Part shown: positions 40,787 through 41,544 of the stretch, piece by piece | How the letters are laid out: each line of letters starts with the position of its first letter | How positions within the stretch are numbered: the stretch's first letter is position 1 | Assembly (NCBI GenBank): GCA_902789745.1 | Contig: CADAPH010000001.1 | Coordinates: 1-41,544 of the forward strand | Length of the DNA: 41,544 nucleotides | Direction of reading: 5' to 3' | DNA from: Oscillospiraceae bacterium | GTDB taxonomy: Bacteria; Bacillota; Clostridia; Oscillospirales; Oscillospiraceae | Notes under the pieces: model-generated | Told to the model about the DNA's origin: nothing | The model's input: only the letters and a program-made list of their open reading frames with translations | The model's database searches: none | Translations under genes and position numbers: made by a program

Positions 40787-41544
40787 ATGAAAGAATTTGA
40801 GCTGAAATACGGCTGCAATCCCAACCAGAAGCCCGCGAAGATCTATATGAAGGACGGCTCGGAGCTGCCTGTCGCGGTTCTCAACGGCCGCCCCGGCTAT
40901 ATCAATTTCCTCGACGCCCTCAATTCCTGGCAGCTGGTCAGGGAGCTGAAGGAGGCCACCGGGCTTCCCGCCGCGGCGTCGTTCAAGCATGTCTCTCCAG
41001 CGGGTGCGGCTGTCGGCCTGCCGCTGAGCGAGACGGACAGAAGGATCTATTTCGTCCGGGAGGACGCGGAGCTCTCTCCCATTGCATGCGCCTATATCCG
41101 CGCGCGGGGTGCCGACCGCCTCTGCTCCTACGGCGACTGGGCCGCGCTGAGCGAGGTCTGTGATGCAGCCACCGCCGCCTGTCTCAAGGATGAGGTCTCC
41201 GACGGCGTGATCGCCCCCGGCTATACCGATGAAGCGCTGGAAATCCTGAAAACCAAGAAGAAGGGCAATTACAACGTGGTGCGGATCGACCCCGATTATG
41301 TCCCCGCCGCGCAGGAGTGCAAGGACGTTTTCGGCGTCACCTTCGAGCAGGGACACAACAATTTCAAAATCGACGAAAGCCTCCTGCAAAACATCGTGAC
41401 GAAAAACAAAGAGCTTCCGCCGCAGGCGAAGATCGACATGATCGTCGCGCTCATCACGCTCAAGTACACCCAGTCCAACTCCGTCTGCTACGTCAAGGAC
41501 GGACAGGCCATCGGCGTCGGCGCCGGCCAGCAGAGCCGCATCCA
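40787..41544 (+). CDS. AICAR formyltransferase, stand-alone (PurH C-terminal domain type), cut by right window edge
   Basis: The first 252 codons of an enzyme that formylates AICAR with 10-formyl-THF. It begins directly at the transformylase domain ([20 protein letters not shown]), lacking the roughly 200-residue IMP-cyclohydrolase domain of ordinary PurH. Active-site Lys67-His68 lie in [18 protein letters not shown] and [10 protein letters not shown] match substrate-binding segments. AAGGAG in the purO stop region serves its ATG (gap 4 nt). The missing cyclohydrolase step is supplied by PurO next door. Regulated by the upstream ZTP riboswitch as part of the same transcript. Confidence 0.9.
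   Translation, partial: MKEFELKYGCNPNQKPAKIYMKDGSELPVAVLNGRPGYINFLDALNSWQLVRELKEATGLPAAASFKHVSPAGAAVGLPLSETDRRIYFVREDAELSPIACAYIRARGADRLCSYGDWAALSEVCDAATAACLKDEVSDGVIAPGYTDEALEILKTKKKGNYNVVRIDPDYVPAAQECKDVFGVTFEQGHNNFKIDESLLQNIVTKNKELPPQAKIDMIVALITLKYTQSNSVCYVKDGQAIGVGAGQQSRI

Overview
The window looks like a chromosomal segment of a strictly anaerobic, gut-type Gram-positive bacterium of the Clostridia, most likely in or near the Oscillospiraceae. This is inferred from GC-rich protein-coding DNA with AT-rich promoters, AGGAGG-type ribosome binding sites, consensus sigma-A promoters, lipoprotein and Sec signal peptides, a ZTP riboswitch over a purO/AICAR-transformylase pair, and several families of short palindromic repeats. 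No phage, plasmid or transposase gene is visible. Both ends cut genes: a sensor kinase on the left and an AICAR transformylase on the right.

Layout. (1) 1-5242, minus strand: a three-gene signalling operon made of a REC-GGDEF-EAL protein, a free Hpt protein (ATGA overlap), and an amino-acid-permease/histidine-kinase/receiver fusion. It reads as a multistep phosphorelay that links nutrient sensing to c-di-GMP breakdown. (2) 5600-8520, plus strand: beta-phosphoglucomutase and a GH65 disaccharide phosphorylase. (3) 8586-10016, minus strand: a secreted protein with a zinc ribbon, a Trp/Tyr/Cys-rich patch and a collagen-like Gly-X-Y tract. (4) 10174-18527: a sugar-uptake region with a UgpC/MsmK-type ATPase coupled to an AraC regulator, then malE-malF-malG-yesL type genes, all on the minus strand; a cytosolic BMP-type binding protein with a ParB-like N-terminus lies between them on the plus strand. 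The imported oligosaccharide could feed the GH65 phosphorylase, whose Glc-1-P product PgmB would convert.

(5) 19191-20631: a secreted triple-LysM protein and a Pro/Thr-rich lipoprotein. (6) 20860-23769: a CsoR-controlled copper operon whose ATPase carries a CopZ-like C-terminal domain with its own internal ribosome binding site; it is bracketed by two palindromic repeat elements, each set between two copies of a terminator-like stem. (7) 24215-26860: a CHAP-type cell-wall amidase with Cys/His repeats, a PPP-type phosphatase and a small lipoprotein, followed by tRNA-Thr(CGU). (8) 27430-31444: a SpoT-like HD domain fused to an APH-like kinase, then a Nim-type flavoprotein, an M29 aminopeptidase and SurE.

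(9) 31595-37203: a PhnD-C-E-E type phosphonate/phosphite/phosphate transporter and a cytosolic 5'-nucleotidase-like enzyme flanked by two copies of a GTGTGGAG repeat. (10) 37341-41544: purine synthesis, with an unrecognised P-loop protein, IMP dehydrogenase, and a ZTP riboswitch controlling PurO-type IMP cyclohydrolase plus a stand-alone AICAR transformylase. The last two replace the usual bifunctional PurH.

Many long antisense ORFs exist because codon third positions are GC-rich. They were left out.
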